DNA of 64,000 bases from Halobacterium sp. DL1 (GCA_000230955.3 CP007060.1:1116001-1180000), one strand, 5' to 3'. Shown: positions 43,064 to 52,206, counted from the stretch's first letter. A program made the numbers and translations. Notes: generated by a model not told the origin, from the sequence alone.

Positions 43064-43480
43064 ATGAGTCAGGACGCTCAACGGAACATCCGGTGTCTGG
43101 TGGCCAAGGTGGGACTCGACGGCCACGACCGGGGGGCGCACGTCATCACGCGCGCGTTCCGCGACGCCGGCTTCGAGGTCATCTACTCGGGGCTCCACAA
43201 GGCCCCGGCGGAGATCGTACAGGCTGCCGTCCAGGAGGACGTCGACGTGCTGGGCATCTCCATTCTCTCTGGCGCCCACAACACGCTCGTCCCGAAGATC
43301 GTCGAGGGCCTCCAGGAGTACGACGCCTTCGAGGACACGCTCATCATCGTCGGCGGCATCATCCCGGACGAGGACCGACCGGGGCTGACGGAGGCGGGCG
43401 TCGACGCCATCTTCGGCCCGGGCACGCCGATGGAGGAGACCGTCCAGTTCATCCGGGAGAACGTCAAGCCGCGTGACTGA
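43064..43480 (+). CDS. mcmA2: methylmalonyl-CoA mutase, cobalamin-binding small subunit
   Basis: A 138-residue B12-binding domain. The DxHxxG motif that supplies the lower cobalt ligand is complete (D19, H21, G24 in GLDGHDRGAH). The second, LSGAHNTLVP, and third, VGGIIPDED, nucleotide-loop motifs follow, as in mutase C-terminal domains. It should associate with the large subunit encoded at 26355. The ATG at 43064 begins ten codons inside a longer frame and fits the homology. meaB follows at once, with start and stop codons interleaved, linking the subunit with its repair GTPase. Confidence 0.95.
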   Translation: MSQDAQRNIRCLVAKVGLDGHDRGAHVITRAFRDAGFEVIYSGLHKAPAEIVQAAVQEDVDVLGISILSGAHNTLVPKIVEGLQEYDAFEDTLIIVGGIIPDEDRPGLTEAGVDAIFGPGTPMEETVQFIRENVKPRD

Positions 43481-43481
43481 G

Positions 43482-44462
43482 ATGGCGACCACCGACGAGC
43501 CAGCGATCGTCGAGGAGCTACTCGGGGGGAAACACCGCGCGCTCGCCCGGACCATCACGAAGATAGAGAACCGCTCGCCGGGCTACCGCGAGGTCGTCTC
43601 CGCGCTCTACCCCCACACCGGCGGCGCCGACGTCGTCGGCATCACCGGCAGCCCCGGCTCCGGGAAGTCGACGCTCGTGGACAAGATGGCGAAGACGTAC
43701 CGTGACCGCGGGCTGAGCGTCGGCGTCATCGCCGTCGACCCCTCCTCGCCGTTCACGGGCGGCGCGGTCCTCGGCGACCGCATCCGGATGGCCTCGACGG
43801 CGACGGACATGGACGTGTTCTTCCGGTCGATGTCCGCGCGCGGCAGCCTCGGTGGCCTCTCGACGGCCACCGCGGACGCCGTGAAGGCCCTCGACGCGTT
43901 CGGCAAGGACAAGGTCATCATCGAGACGGTCGGCGCCGGCCAGAACGAGGTCGACGTGGTGAAGACCGCCGACACCGTCGCCGTGCTCGTCCCGCCGTCC
44001 TCGGGCGACGACGTCCAGATGCTGAAGGCGGGCATCCTCGAGATCGGCGACGTCTTCGTCGTCAACAAGGCCGACCTCCAGGGCGCAAACAAGACGGTCA
44101 CGGAGCTGAAGAACATGCTCGACCTCCGGCAGAGCGAGTCAGACGACTGGGAGCCCGAGGTCGTCGAGACCGTCGCCAAGAGCGGCGAGGGCGTCGACGA
44201 GTTCCTCTCGGTTCTCGAGAACCACGCCTCGTGGCTCGACGACTCCGGGCGACGCGACAAGAAGCGCCGCACCCGCCACGCCGAGGAACTCCGGAACCTG
44301 CTCCGCGAGGACGCCAGCCAACTGCTGGAGGCGGAACTCGAGGCCCGCGGCGGCATCGAGGAACTCGTCGAACGCATCGACGAGGGCGACACCACGCCGT
44401 ACGAACTCGCCGACGACATCGTCGACCCGCTGGCGGACTGCCTCGACCAGCAGCGGGACTGA
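43482..44462 (+). CDS. meaB: methylmalonyl-CoA mutase-associated GTPase MeaB
   Basis: A 326-residue G3E-family GTPase that loads and protects adenosylcobalamin in the mutase. It has the P-loop GITGSPGSGKSTLVDKM, DPSSPFTGGAVLGDRIRM, the switch region IETVGAGQNEVDVV, and NKADLQGAN as the base-recognition NKxD. The C-terminal part is the dimerisation arm. An in-frame GTG at 43473 overlaps the preceding stop codon and could be used in place of the ATG chosen. The gene is coupled to the cobalamin-binding subunit upstream. Confidence 0.95.
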   Translation: MATTDEPAIVEELLGGKHRALARTITKIENRSPGYREVVSALYPHTGGADVVGITGSPGSGKSTLVDKMAKTYRDRGLSVGVIAVDPSSPFTGGAVLGDRIRMASTATDMDVFFRSMSARGSLGGLSTATADAVKALDAFGKDKVIIETVGAGQNEVDVVKTADTVAVLVPPSSGDDVQMLKAGILEIGDVFVVNKADLQGANKTVTELKNMLDLRQSESDDWEPEVVETVAKSGEGVDEFLSVLENHASWLDDSGRRDKKRRTRHAEELRNLLREDASQLLEAELEARGGIEELVERIDEGDTTPYELADDIVDPLADCLDQQRD

Positions 44463-44526
44463 GTCCGGACGCGTTTCTTCGCGCGTAGGCCCAACGGATA
44501 AGCGACTGGCAGCCCACTGTTCGACC

Positions 44527-45462
44527 ATGCGACTCCGCAGACTCCTCGCCGGCGCCGTCGGTGGCCTCGCACTCACGGAAGCCGCCAACCGCGCGCTCAG
44601 CGCTCGGTCGGGGCCGCTGGAGCCGGCCCTCGTCGGCAACCAGCGGACGTACCGCTGGCGCGGCTTCGACGTGGAATACACCGAGGCCGGCGACCCGTCC
44701 GACCCCGACGTTGTCTGTCTCCACGGCGTTCACGCCGCCGCCTCCGCGAAGGAGTACGACGGCATCTTCGGTCCGCTCGTCGAGGACTACCACGTCGTCG
44801 CGCCCGACCTGCCCGGGTTCGGGCGGAGCGACCGGCCGCCGGTCGCCTACACCAGTTCGCTGTACGAGGCGTTCGTCGCCGACTTCCTCGCGGACGTGGC
44901 CGACGACCCGGTCGTCCTCGGGAGTTCACTGACTGGCGCGTGGGCGGCGATGGCGGCGGACGAGGTGGACGCGAAAGGACTGCTGCTGGTCTGCCCGACG
45001 GCCGACACCGGGCCGCGGCGGCCCTGGGTCCGGAGCCTCGTCCGCTCGCCGGTGGTCGGTCAGGGACTGTTCAACGCGCTCACGAGCAAACCCTCGCTGC
45101 GCTTCTTCGACCAGCGGGAGGCGTTCTACCGGCCCGAGCACGTCACCACCGATATCGTCGACTACCAGTGGCAGACCGCCCACCAGGACGGTGGACGGTT
45201 CGCTCCGGCGTCGTTCGTCGGCGGCTTCCTCGACCCCGCGGTCGACCTGGGCGAGGCGCTCGCCGCGGTGGACTGCCCGGTCACGTTGTTCTGGGGCCGG
45301 GAGGCCACCGTGACGCCGCTCGCCGAGGGCCGAGAACTCGCCGACGAGGCGGACACGCGGCTGGTCGTCCTCGACGACACGAAACTGCTCCCGCACGAGG
45401 AAGAACCCGGGACGTTCGTCGACCTAATCCGCGGGGAACTACCGCAGCTCGAAGGTCAGTAG
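44527..45462 (+). CDS. alpha/beta hydrolase
   Basis: A 311-residue protein. The N-terminal ~25 residues may be a membrane anchor (RRLLAGAVGGLALTEAANR). The hydrolase core has VCLHGVHAAASAKEYDGIF for the oxyanion hole, VVAPDLPGFGRSDRP, the nucleophile in VVLGSSLTGAWAAM (second Ser of the elbow), VTLFWGREATVTPL with the acid region, and the catalytic His in LLPHEEEPGTFV. The full triad appears intact. The substrate is unknown; haloalkane dehalogenase- or esterase-like enzymes share this layout. A GGATAAG element sits about 30 nt upstream. It converges on the DUF35 gene with a 24-nt overlap. Confidence 0.87.
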   Translation: MRLRRLLAGAVGGLALTEAANRALSARSGPLEPALVGNQRTYRWRGFDVEYTEAGDPSDPDVVCLHGVHAAASAKEYDGIFGPLVEDYHVVAPDLPGFGRSDRPPVAYTSSLYEAFVADFLADVADDPVVLGSSLTGAWAAMAADEVDAKGLLLVCPTADTGPRRPWVRSLVRSPVVGQGLFNALTSKPSLRFFDQREAFYRPEHVTTDIVDYQWQTAHQDGGRFAPASFVGGFLDPAVDLGEALAAVDCPVTLFWGREATVTPLAEGRELADEADTRLVVLDDTKLLPHEEEPGTFVDLIRGELPQLEGQ

Positions 45463-45825
45463 CCGGTCGCCGGTCGTCTCCGACTCGCCGACGTGGGCCG
45501 CGACAGTCCGCCCGTTCTCGACCGCGTCGAGGTCCGACTGAATCTGTCCCGTGAGCCGTACGCCGCCGAAGTCGGCGACCGCGACGGCGTACGGCGCGTC
45601 GTCGGCGAACGACGGCGCCGCGACGTGGACGACCGTGTAGGAGTCGATTTCCCCAACCTCGGACAGCGCCGTCTCGACGAGTTCGCGGCTCCCGCAGTGC
45701 GGGCAGACCCGCCGCGGCGGGAGGCTCCCGTGGCCGTTCTCGCACTCCAGGTAGTAGCCCTCGCTGTCAGCGAGCGCGTCGATGAAGTCGTCGTAGCCCG
45801 CGTTGCGGACGCTCGCGTCGGTCAT
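45439..45825 (-). CDS. DUF35 OB-fold / zinc-ribbon acyl-CoA-binding partner of thiolase
   Basis: A 128-residue DUF35 protein. The N-terminal rubredoxin-like ribbon reads YYLECENGHGSLPPRRVCPHCG, with one Cys replaced by a less typical C-x-N-G-H arrangement at the first knuckle (C27, H31 candidates), followed by CPHC. The C-terminal ~70 residues are an OB fold. In archaeal thiolase complexes this protein bridges the thiolase active site and carries CoA. It overlaps the thiolase stop by 4 nt, so the two are made together. Confidence 0.9.
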   Translation of the reverse strand: MTDASVRNAGYDDFIDALADSEGYYLECENGHGSLPPRRVCPHCGSRELVETALSEVGEIDSYTVVHVAAPSFADDAPYAVAVADFGGVRLTGQIQSDLDAVENGRTVAAHVGESETTGDRLLTFELR

Positions 45826-46988
45826 TCTGCCACCTCCAGGACGTGGACCACTGCACTCGCCACGGTGCCACCGGCGTTGTGCGCCACGGCGACGTCCGCG
45901 TCTGCCACGTACTCGCTGTTGTGGTGGTCGCCGCGGAGCAGGCTGGTCAACTCCGCTATCTGGCTCGTCCCCGTCGCGCCGACCGGGTGCCCCTTCGCCT
46001 TCAGGCCGCCGGAGAGGTTCACCGGAACGTCGCCGTCGCGCGTCGTGGTGCCCTCGCGGGCCGCACCGATTCCCTCGCCCGTCTCGAAGAGGCCCAGCGA
46101 TTCGACGGCGAGCACCTCGGCGACGGTGAAGCAGTCGTGGACCTCCGCGACGTCGACGTCGGCGGCGGTCACGTCGGCGTCGGCGTACGCCTCTTCGGCG
46201 GCCTTCGTTGCCGCCGGTGACGTGGCCATGTCGTCGCGGTCCTGCAGTGCCATCTTGTCCCCGCCCTGTCCGGTGCCGGTGACCGCGACGGGCGCGTCGA
46301 GGCCGTGGTCGTCGGCGTAGTCCTCGCTGACGAGGACGACCGCGCTCGCGCCGTCGGTGACGGGACAGGCGTCGTAGAGGTTCAGCGGTTCGGCGACCGG
46401 CGGCGACTCCAGCACGTCCTCGACGGTGATCTCCCGCTGGTACTGCGCGTGGTCGTTACCGACGGCGTTCGCGTGGTTCTTCACCGCGATGTGCGCGAGG
46501 TCCTCGTGGGTCCCGCCGAACTCCGCGAAGTAGGCGTCCGCCATCATCGCGTACGCGCCGGGGAACGTCACGCCGGCCCGCACTTCGTACAGTTCGTCGG
46601 CGGCGATGGCCAGCGCCTCCGTCGACTCCGCCGTCTCGAGGTTGTTCATCCGCTCGGCGCCGCCGACGACGAGGACGTCCTCCTCACCGTTGCGCACGTC
46701 CCTGACGGCCTGCCGGAGCGCCACGCCGCTGGACGCACAGGCGCTCTCGTAGCGCGTCGCGGGGGCGTCCACGCCGAGGGCCTCTGCCGCCAGCGGGCCC
46801 TGGTGGCCCTGGTGCTCGGCGAGTGCGCCCATGAAGTTCCCGTAGTAGACTCCGTCTACGTCCCCGCGTTCGACGCCGGCGTCGTCGAGTGCCGCGAGTC
46901 CGGCCTCCGCGAACAGGTCGCGGCTCGTCCGCTCGGGGTGGCGACCGAAGTGGGTGAGGCCGACCCCGGCGACTCGCACGTTGGTCAT
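45822..46988 (-). CDS. thiolase (acetyl-CoA C-acyltransferase, SCP-x type)
   Basis: A 388-residue thiolase of the archaeal/SCP-x class. The nucleophile Cys is in RYESACASSGVALRQA, the central NLYDACPVTDGASAVVLVS segment follows, then EVHDCFTVAEVLAVESLG with the class-specific HDCF in place of the usual His-containing motif, and VNLSGGLKAKGHPVGATGTSQ with the catalytic His. It forms or cleaves acetoacyl-CoA. Which direction is used is not certain: the mevalonate pathway needs acetoacetyl-CoA and fatty-acid breakdown needs thiolysis. A TTTTGAA element about 26 nt upstream supports the start. Confidence 0.93.
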   Translation of the reverse strand: MTNVRVAGVGLTHFGRHPERTSRDLFAEAGLAALDDAGVERGDVDGVYYGNFMGALAEHQGHQGPLAAEALGVDAPATRYESACASSGVALRQAVRDVRNGEEDVLVVGGAERMNNLETAESTEALAIAADELYEVRAGVTFPGAYAMMADAYFAEFGGTHEDLAHIAVKNHANAVGNDHAQYQREITVEDVLESPPVAEPLNLYDACPVTDGASAVVLVSEDYADDHGLDAPVAVTGTGQGGDKMALQDRDDMATSPAATKAAEEAYADADVTAADVDVAEVHDCFTVAEVLAVESLGLFETGEGIGAAREGTTTRDGDVPVNLSGGLKAKGHPVGATGTSQIAELTSLLRGDHHNSEYVADADVAVAHNAGGTVASAVVHVLEVAE

Positions 46989-47056
46989 ACCACTGCTTTG
47001 CAGACGAGGTTCAAAAGACGTGCGGAAGCGGGGGCGTACTGCCCCACTGCGGTCGG

Positions 47057-47332
47057 CTACATCCCCATATCGGCGGCCGCGTCGGGGACAGGGAGGTCGT
47101 TCGGGTCGACCCCGAGCAGTTCCGCGGCGTGGTCGAGGGCCATGTCGAAGCCGTAGTACCGCTCCAGTTCGTCGTCGTCCGCCGACGGTCGCACCTTCAA
47201 CATCGCGTACCCCTCGCGATTCTGCGCGACGGCGGCCGTCCCGCCGTCGCCCGAGAACGCGAGCACGCGCTCGGTCTCGGTCTCGTAGTAGCGCGCGGTG
47301 ACGCCGCCGGCCTCGACGGTCTCCTCGGTCAT
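47057..47332 (-). CDS. small acidic haloarchaeal protein (DUF7111-like)
   Basis: A 91-residue soluble protein. It has a predicted beta-rich start (VEAGGVTARYYETETERVLA) and the phrase GGTAAVAQNREGYAMLKVRP, then acidic helix-forming residues ending in a Met-rich tail. I recall this family as haloarchaeal DUF7111 without a known role. The ATG at 47332 follows a TTTTTG element on the minus strand by about 28 nt. A longer upstream frame has no similarity and is discarded. It is divergent from the AzlC gene. Confidence 0.65.
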   Translation of the reverse strand: MTEETVEAGGVTARYYETETERVLAFSGDGGTAAVAQNREGYAMLKVRPSADDDELERYYGFDMALDHAAELLGVDPNDLPVPDAAADMGM

Positions 47333-47482
47333 CGTCTGGAGTTCGTCCGGGGGTGGCAAAAACGGGCCGGGTTCGTGACCGGCCCGCTGGTCGGCGCCCG
47401 AGGAGAACGCGTTCTCCGAACCGTTATTCCAGTGGGGGTCCTCCGCACCGACAGATGCAGGCAAACGCGAGGAGGACCAGCG

Positions 47483-48217
47483 GTGGCTGACTCGGAACCC
47501 TCCACCGCGCCCGAGGACACTGACGGCGAGCCGTCGCTGTCGTTCGGCTGGGCGGGGCTCCGTGAGGGGTTCCTCACCGGCCTCCCTGTCGCAGTCGGCG
47601 TCGGCGGCTACGGCATCGTCTTCGGCGTGGTGGCCCGCCAGTCTGGGCTCAGCGTCGCGGAGGCCGCGCTGATGAGTGCGACCGTGCTGGCCGGGGCGGC
47701 CCAGCTCGTCGCCGTCGGGCTGTGGGCCGACCCGATACCCATCGTCGCCGTCGTCACCACGACGGCCGTCGTGAACCTCCGGTACGTGCTGATGGGCGCC
47801 GCGCTCCGACCGTGGTTCCGACAGCTGTCGCCGCTGGAGACCTACACGAGCCTGTTCTTCTTCGCGGACGAGAACTGGGCGCTGACCATTGGCGAGTTGC
47901 GCACCGGGAGCACGCGGGGTGCGTTCCTGCTCGGCAGCGGCCTCGTCCTCTGGCTGCTGTGGGTCGTGACGACCGTTGTCGGCGCGACGGCGGGTGACCT
48001 GGTCGGCGACCCCGCGCGCCTCGGTCTCGACTTCGTCGTGACTGCGCTATTCCTCACGCTCGCCGCGGGCTTCTGGGAGGGCACCGAGTCGCTGCGGCCG
48101 TGGCTCGCGGCGGCCGGCGTCGCGCTCGCCGTGAACGCCTTCGTCCCTGGCGAGTTGTACATTCTCGCTGGTGCGCTGGCCGGAGCCGCCGTGGAGGTGG
48201 TGACCCACGATGGCTGA
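47483..48217 (+). CDS. azlC: AzlC family branched-chain amino acid exporter subunit
   Basis: A 244-residue membrane protein with about six helices. The family signature is clear: GLREGFLTGLPVAVGVGGYG, ATVLAGAAQLVAVGLW, VVTTTAVVNLRYVLMGAALR and SLFFFADENWALT. AzlC forms, with the small AzlD protein, an exporter for branched-chain amino acids or related compounds. The GTG at 47483 follows a GGAGG ribosome-binding site, GAGGAGGA, 8 nt upstream, an uncommon feature in this window, and this decides the start. azlD overlaps its stop by 8 nt. Confidence 0.9.
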   Translation: MADSEPSTAPEDTDGEPSLSFGWAGLREGFLTGLPVAVGVGGYGIVFGVVARQSGLSVAEAALMSATVLAGAAQLVAVGLWADPIPIVAVVTTTAVVNLRYVLMGAALRPWFRQLSPLETYTSLFFFADENWALTIGELRTGSTRGAFLLGSGLVLWLLWVVTTVVGATAGDLVGDPARLGLDFVVTALFLTLAAGFWEGTESLRPWLAAAGVALAVNAFVPGELYILAGALAGAAVEVVTHDG

Positions 48218-48524
48218 CCCGTTCTCTCTGGACCCGACCGTCGTCGGCGTCGTCCTCGCCATGGCCGCCGTCACCTACGCGACGAAGGCCAGCGGCCTCT
48301 GGGCGGTCGGCCGAATCGACCTCTCGGAGCGCGCCGAGGCGGGCCTCGACGTGCTCCCGGGCGCGGTGGTCGTCGCGTTCGTCGCGCCCGCCCTGGCCGA
48401 CGGCGGCCCAGCGGAGTGGCTCGCAGCCATCGCCACTGTCGCCGTCGCGCGGAAGACCGGGAACCTGCTGGTCTCGCTCGCGGTCGGCGTCGGCGTCGTG
48501 CTCGCGGCGAGAACTGTCATCTAG
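48210..48524 (+). CDS. azlD: AzlD domain small subunit of amino acid exporter
   Basis: A 104-residue protein with three to four helices, the normal AzlD size. It begins with a hydrophilic stretch, then VVLAMAAVTYATKASGLWAV, LDVLPGAVVVAFVAPALADG with the family's conserved Pro-Gly, and a last helix. The start overlaps azlC by 8 nt, which strongly supports a shared transcript and a 1:1 complex. Substrate range is not evident from sequence. About 140 nt of non-coding sequence follows before the next small gene. Confidence 0.9.
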   Translation: MADPFSLDPTVVGVVLAMAAVTYATKASGLWAVGRIDLSERAEAGLDVLPGAVVVAFVAPALADGGPAEWLAAIATVAVARKTGNLLVSLAVGVGVVLAARTVI

Positions 48525-48664
48525 GGGAGCCGCCGCCCTCGAGGCCCTGGCCGACCAGTTTCACTTTCACTACGGTTGGCCCAGCTATTTACTACCGCAT
48601 CCACACCGACCTGCCAACGGACGATGCCACCACCAGGTGGCCACCAATCCGGTACGATCTACCC

Positions 48665-48826
48665 ATGATGAGGAAGCTTCAGTGGCTGAAGACGGCGGTC
48701 CTGCAGGGCGGTCGACGACGCACGATTCGGGAGTGCCGTCGGTGCGGAACCACCGTCAACAGCCAGCGCGACGTCTGTCCGGAGTGTGGAACGGACGGCA
48801 TCGCTTGCTATCGACTCTCGGAGTAA
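48665..48826 (+). CDS. 53-residue double CxxC zinc-finger protein
   Basis: A small basic protein with a predicted N-terminal helix (MRKLQWLKTAVLQGG) and then a zinc ribbon: RECRRCGTTVNSQRDVCPECGTDG, counted as C24-x2-C27 and C38-x2-C41. Such CPxCG-type proteins are abundant and mostly uncharacterised in haloarchaea. A TATA-like CTATTTACT occurs 75 nt upstream, so a leadered transcript is possible. An additional ATG three bases later could be used. The following acyl-CoA dehydrogenase gene is convergent. Confidence 0.7.
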   Translation: MMRKLQWLKTAVLQGGRRRTIRECRRCGTTVNSQRDVCPECGTDGIACYRLSE

Positions 48827-48841
48827 CAGCGCCCTCCCGCG

Positions 48842-49984
48842 CTACTCCAGCAGCCGCCGAGCGATGGTGTTGCGGAGCACCTCGCTGGTCCCCTCGTAGA
48901 TCTCGTTGAGCTTCGAGTCGCGGTAGTAGCGTTCGACGTCGAAGTCCTTCGTGTAGCCGTAGCCGCCGTGGATCTGGATGCCCTCGTTGGTGACCTCGCG
49001 GCTGATCTCGGAGGCGTAGAGCTTCGCCTGTGCTGCGTCCTTGATGAAGTCCTCGCCGCGGATCTTCTTGTCCGCCGCCCGGTGCATCAGGAGCTTCGCG
49101 GACTGGATCTTCGTGTCCATGTCGGCGAGCTTGTGCTGGATGGTCTGGAACTCGCTGATGGGCTGGTCGAACTGCTCGCGGTCCTGGGCGTACTGGAGGC
49201 TGTCCTCGAGGGCGGCGGCCGCGAGGCCGATGGAGCGCGCGGCGATGGTGATGCGGCCGCCGTTCAGCGTCTCCAGGGCGTGCGTGAAGCCCTCGCCCTC
49301 CTCGCCGAGGATGCGGCTCTCGGGGATGCGCATGTCGTCGAAGCGCAGTTCGGCGGTGGGGCAGCCCTTGTCGCCGAGTTTGTCCTCGGTGCCCTCGACG
49401 TGGAAGCCGTCGTCTTGCTTGGGCCGGACGACGAACGAGGAGATGCCGCGGTGGCCGGCGTCCGGGTCCGTCTTCGCGAACAGCGTCACGGTGTCCGCGA
49501 CGCTCCCGTTCGAGATCCAGAGCTTGTCGCCGTTGACGACGTACTCGTCCCCGTCCTTCTCCGCGGTCGTTCCCATCGCGGGAACGTCTGAGCCAGCGCC
49601 GGCCTCCGAGAGCGCGAACGCGCCGATGTCGTCGCCGCGGTTCAACGGCGCGAGGAACTCGGTCTTCTGGTCGTCGTCGCCGTACGCGTTGAGCATGTTC
49701 CCCGCCAGACTGGTGTGGGCCGCGACGACGGTGCCGAGACCGCCGCTCCCCCGGGAGACCTCTTCGAGCGCGATAGCGTAGGAGTGGTAGTCGAGTCCCG
49801 CGCCGTCGTACTCCTCGGGGAATGGCATCCCCATCAGGCCGAGGTCGCTCATCTCCTCGACGAGGTCCCAGGGGAACTCGTCGGTCTCGTCGATCTCGGA
49901 CGCCCGCGGGACCACCTCTTCGTCCACGAACTCCGCGACCATGTCGCGAATCTGCTGCTGCTCGGGCGTGAGACTGAAGTCCAT
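48842..49984 (-). CDS. acyl-CoA dehydrogenase
   Basis: A 380-residue FAD flavoenzyme of normal length. It opens with MDFSLTPEQQQIRDMVAEF and has the FAD/substrate motifs FALSEAGAGSDVPAMGT and WISNGSVAD, then the Arg-containing RITIAARSIGLAAAALED, and the C-terminal IHGGYGYTKDFDVERYYRD and IYEGTSEVLRNTIARRLL, where the catalytic Glu lies. It oxidises acyl-CoA to enoyl-CoA. Chain-length preference is not readable. The start at 49984 is set by homology and a TTTACT element about 28 nt upstream. With the hydroxyacyl-CoA dehydrogenase and thiolase nearby it fits fatty-acid breakdown. Confidence 0.94.
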   Translation of the reverse strand: MDFSLTPEQQQIRDMVAEFVDEEVVPRASEIDETDEFPWDLVEEMSDLGLMGMPFPEEYDGAGLDYHSYAIALEEVSRGSGGLGTVVAAHTSLAGNMLNAYGDDDQKTEFLAPLNRGDDIGAFALSEAGAGSDVPAMGTTAEKDGDEYVVNGDKLWISNGSVADTVTLFAKTDPDAGHRGISSFVVRPKQDDGFHVEGTEDKLGDKGCPTAELRFDDMRIPESRILGEEGEGFTHALETLNGGRITIAARSIGLAAAALEDSLQYAQDREQFDQPISEFQTIQHKLADMDTKIQSAKLLMHRAADKKIRGEDFIKDAAQAKLYASEISREVTNEGIQIHGGYGYTKDFDVERYYRDSKLNEIYEGTSEVLRNTIARRLLE

Positions 49985-50075
49985 GGTCGAAACCTCGCCA
50001 CCTCGTTCCTTTACTGTTCTCATCGACGCGCGCCCCAACCCCTTTTTAGGCTCGACCCGTATCGGTAGTATAGTA

Positions 50076-51119
50076 ATGGTCGGAGGCCAGTCACCACAAT
50101 CGGCTGCGACGGAGCGCGAGTGGTGCCACGAGACGGTACAGGACGTCTCGCGCACGTTCGCACTGACTGTCGACGCTCTCGAGGAACCGATGGCGTCCCG
50201 CATCTGTGTCGGCTACCTGCTCTGTCGCGTCGCGGACACGATCGAGGATTCGACGTCGATGTCGCCGGCGAGACAGGCCTCCCTCCTCCGGACGTACGAC
50301 CGCGTGCTCGCCCTGGACGACGACACCACGGTGGAGATGTTCCGAGAGGACGTGGCGGACGTCCTGCCCGAGGAACTCGACGCAGACTGGACCGTGGTCG
50401 CAGAGGCGCCGCGCGTGGTCCGGGCGTTCGAGAGCCTCGATACCGACGCTCAGGACGCCATCCGACCGACCGTCCGCGAGATGACGACCGGAATGGCCGG
50501 GTTCGTGGAGCGCTACGCCGACGAGGGCGGCCTCCGCATCCAGACGCTGAGCGAACTCGAGGAGTACTGCTGGTACGTCGCCGGCACGGTCGGGGAACTC
50601 GTCACGGAGCTCCTCGCCGACGACGCCGCTCCCGACGACGCCGAGACGATGCGCGAGCACGCCCGGTCGTTCGCGCTCCTCCTCCAACTTGTCAACGTCG
50701 CCAAGGACGTCCAACCGGACTACTACGAGGAGAACAACGTCTACCTCCCTGCGGAGTGGCTCGCCGAGCAGGAACTGGACCCGGAGGACGTGGCCGAACC
50801 GGCGAACGCTGGACGTGTCGGAATGGTGGTGCAACGCGTCACCGAGCGTGCACGCGGCTACGCAGACGGTGCACACCGCTGGCTGGAAGCGATGCCGACC
50901 ACGCGAGGCAATACGCTCGCCGCGTGGTCTGTGCCGTTCCTGCTCGCCGTGGGGACGATGCGGGAACTCAGCGAGCGGCCCGCCGACGTCGTGGTGGACG
51001 GGGACGTGAAGGTCTCTCGGGCGGAGGTCTACGCGGTACTCGAGCGCGTCCACGGCGACTTCGACCGTGCGGCGCTGGCGACGCTCCGCGAAACTATCGA
51101 GAATCGCCCCCTCGCCTGA
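50076..51119 (+). CDS. squalene synthase-like phytoene/squalene synthase
   Basis: A 347-residue all-helical head-to-head prenyl synthase. The first Asp-rich motif is DTIED at residues 54-58, preceded by the conserved YLLCRVAD. The second is D-V-Q-P-D around residues 211-215 after LLQLVNVAK. ELEEYCWYVAGTVGELVTEL matches the squalene rather than phytoene branch, where YC-x-YVAG is typical. It would condense two farnesyl diphosphates to squalene for membrane lipids. A strong TTTTTAG element 27-33 nt before the ATG predicts a leaderless transcript, which rules out an upstream in-frame start. Confidence 0.9.
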   Translation: MVGGQSPQSAATEREWCHETVQDVSRTFALTVDALEEPMASRICVGYLLCRVADTIEDSTSMSPARQASLLRTYDRVLALDDDTTVEMFREDVADVLPEELDADWTVVAEAPRVVRAFESLDTDAQDAIRPTVREMTTGMAGFVERYADEGGLRIQTLSELEEYCWYVAGTVGELVTELLADDAAPDDAETMREHARSFALLLQLVNVAKDVQPDYYEENNVYLPAEWLAEQELDPEDVAEPANAGRVGMVVQRVTERARGYADGAHRWLEAMPTTRGNTLAAWSVPFLLAVGTMRELSERPADVVVDGDVKVSRAEVYAVLERVHGDFDRAALATLRETIENRPLA

Positions 51120-51261
51120 AGCCGACGCGACGCGCTGTTCTCGCGAACGTTCAAGTAGGAAGCCGGGACCACCGTCCCGCGTGCGCTGACAACTGGCGCG
51201 GAGCGATCGGACGAAACCGGCGGTGGACCGCTCCGCGACCCGTCGACACCGTCTGTTCGCT

Positions 51262-52122
51262 CTACTCGTAGCTGTAGAAGCCCTCGCCGGTCTTCTTCCC
51301 CAGGTCGCCGGCGTCGACCTTCCGCTTGAGGAGGTAGGCCGGCTTGTATCGGTCGCCTAGCTCCTCGTGGAGCGTTCGGCTGGCGTCGAGACAGATGTCG
51401 AGGCCGATGTGGTCGGCGAGTTCGAGGGGCCCCATCGGGACGTTCGTCCCGAGTTTCATCCCCTTGTCTATGTCCTCCTTCGACGCCACGCCCTCGTCGA
51501 ACGCCCGGATGCCCTCGTTGAGCCACGGCATCAGGATGCGGTTGGTGACGAAACCCGGCTTGTCGTCGGACTCCCAGGTCTCCTTGTCGAGGTCCTCGGC
51601 GAACTCGTGGGCGAAGTCGACGACCTCGCCGTCGGTCTTCTCACCGACGACGACTTCGACGCCCGTCATCACCGGCACGGGGTTCATGAAGTGGAGGCCC
51701 ACGACCTGCTCGGGGCGGTCGGTGGCCGACGCGATGGTGGTGATCGAGAGCGTCGAGGTGTTCGTCGCCAGCACGACGTCCCCCGGGACCTCCTCGTCGA
51801 GGTCTCCGAAGATGTCCTGCTTGACGTCCATGTTCTCGACGGCCGCCTCCACGACGAGGTCGCAGTCCGCGAGGTCCGCGAGGTCCGTCGTACCGGCGAT
51901 GCCGTCGAGCGTGGCCTGTCGCTCGTCGTCGTCGATCTTCCCCTTGTCGACGAAGCGGTCGAGGGAGTCCTCGATGCTGTCGAAGCCCGCCTCGACGTAG
52001 TCGCGCTCGATGTCGCGCATCACGACGTCGTAGCCGGCCATCGAACTCACCTGGGCGATGCCCGCTCCCATCGTGCCGGCGCCGACGACGCCGACCGTCT
52101 CCACGTCTTCGAGTGCTCGCAT
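51262..52122 (-). CDS. 3-hydroxyacyl-CoA dehydrogenase
   Basis: A 286-residue two-domain enzyme. The N-terminal Rossmann fold has VGVVGAGTMGAGIAQVSSMA with the NAD glycines, DLVVEAAVENMDVKQDIF, LATNTSTLSI, and the catalytic His in VGLHFMNPVPVM. The C-terminal dimer domain has KPGFVTNRILMPWLNEGIR and the LGTNVPMGPLELADHIGLD motif. It oxidises 3-hydroxyacyl-CoA (or 3-hydroxybutyryl-CoA) with NAD. A CCTTAGG element 28 nt before the start supports the ATG at 52122. It is divergent from the helix-hairpin-helix gene. Confidence 0.94.
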   Translation of the reverse strand: MRALEDVETVGVVGAGTMGAGIAQVSSMAGYDVVMRDIERDYVEAGFDSIEDSLDRFVDKGKIDDDERQATLDGIAGTTDLADLADCDLVVEAAVENMDVKQDIFGDLDEEVPGDVVLATNTSTLSITTIASATDRPEQVVGLHFMNPVPVMTGVEVVVGEKTDGEVVDFAHEFAEDLDKETWESDDKPGFVTNRILMPWLNEGIRAFDEGVASKEDIDKGMKLGTNVPMGPLELADHIGLDICLDASRTLHEELGDRYKPAYLLKRKVDAGDLGKKTGEGFYSYE

Positions 52123-52206
52123 AGTCGTGGCTGTGTGTGGCGCGAACCTAAGGATGCCGAAACGTGGAAACACTGAAGCCCCTAGGGTGGCTTCCCTTCG
52201 CCAACC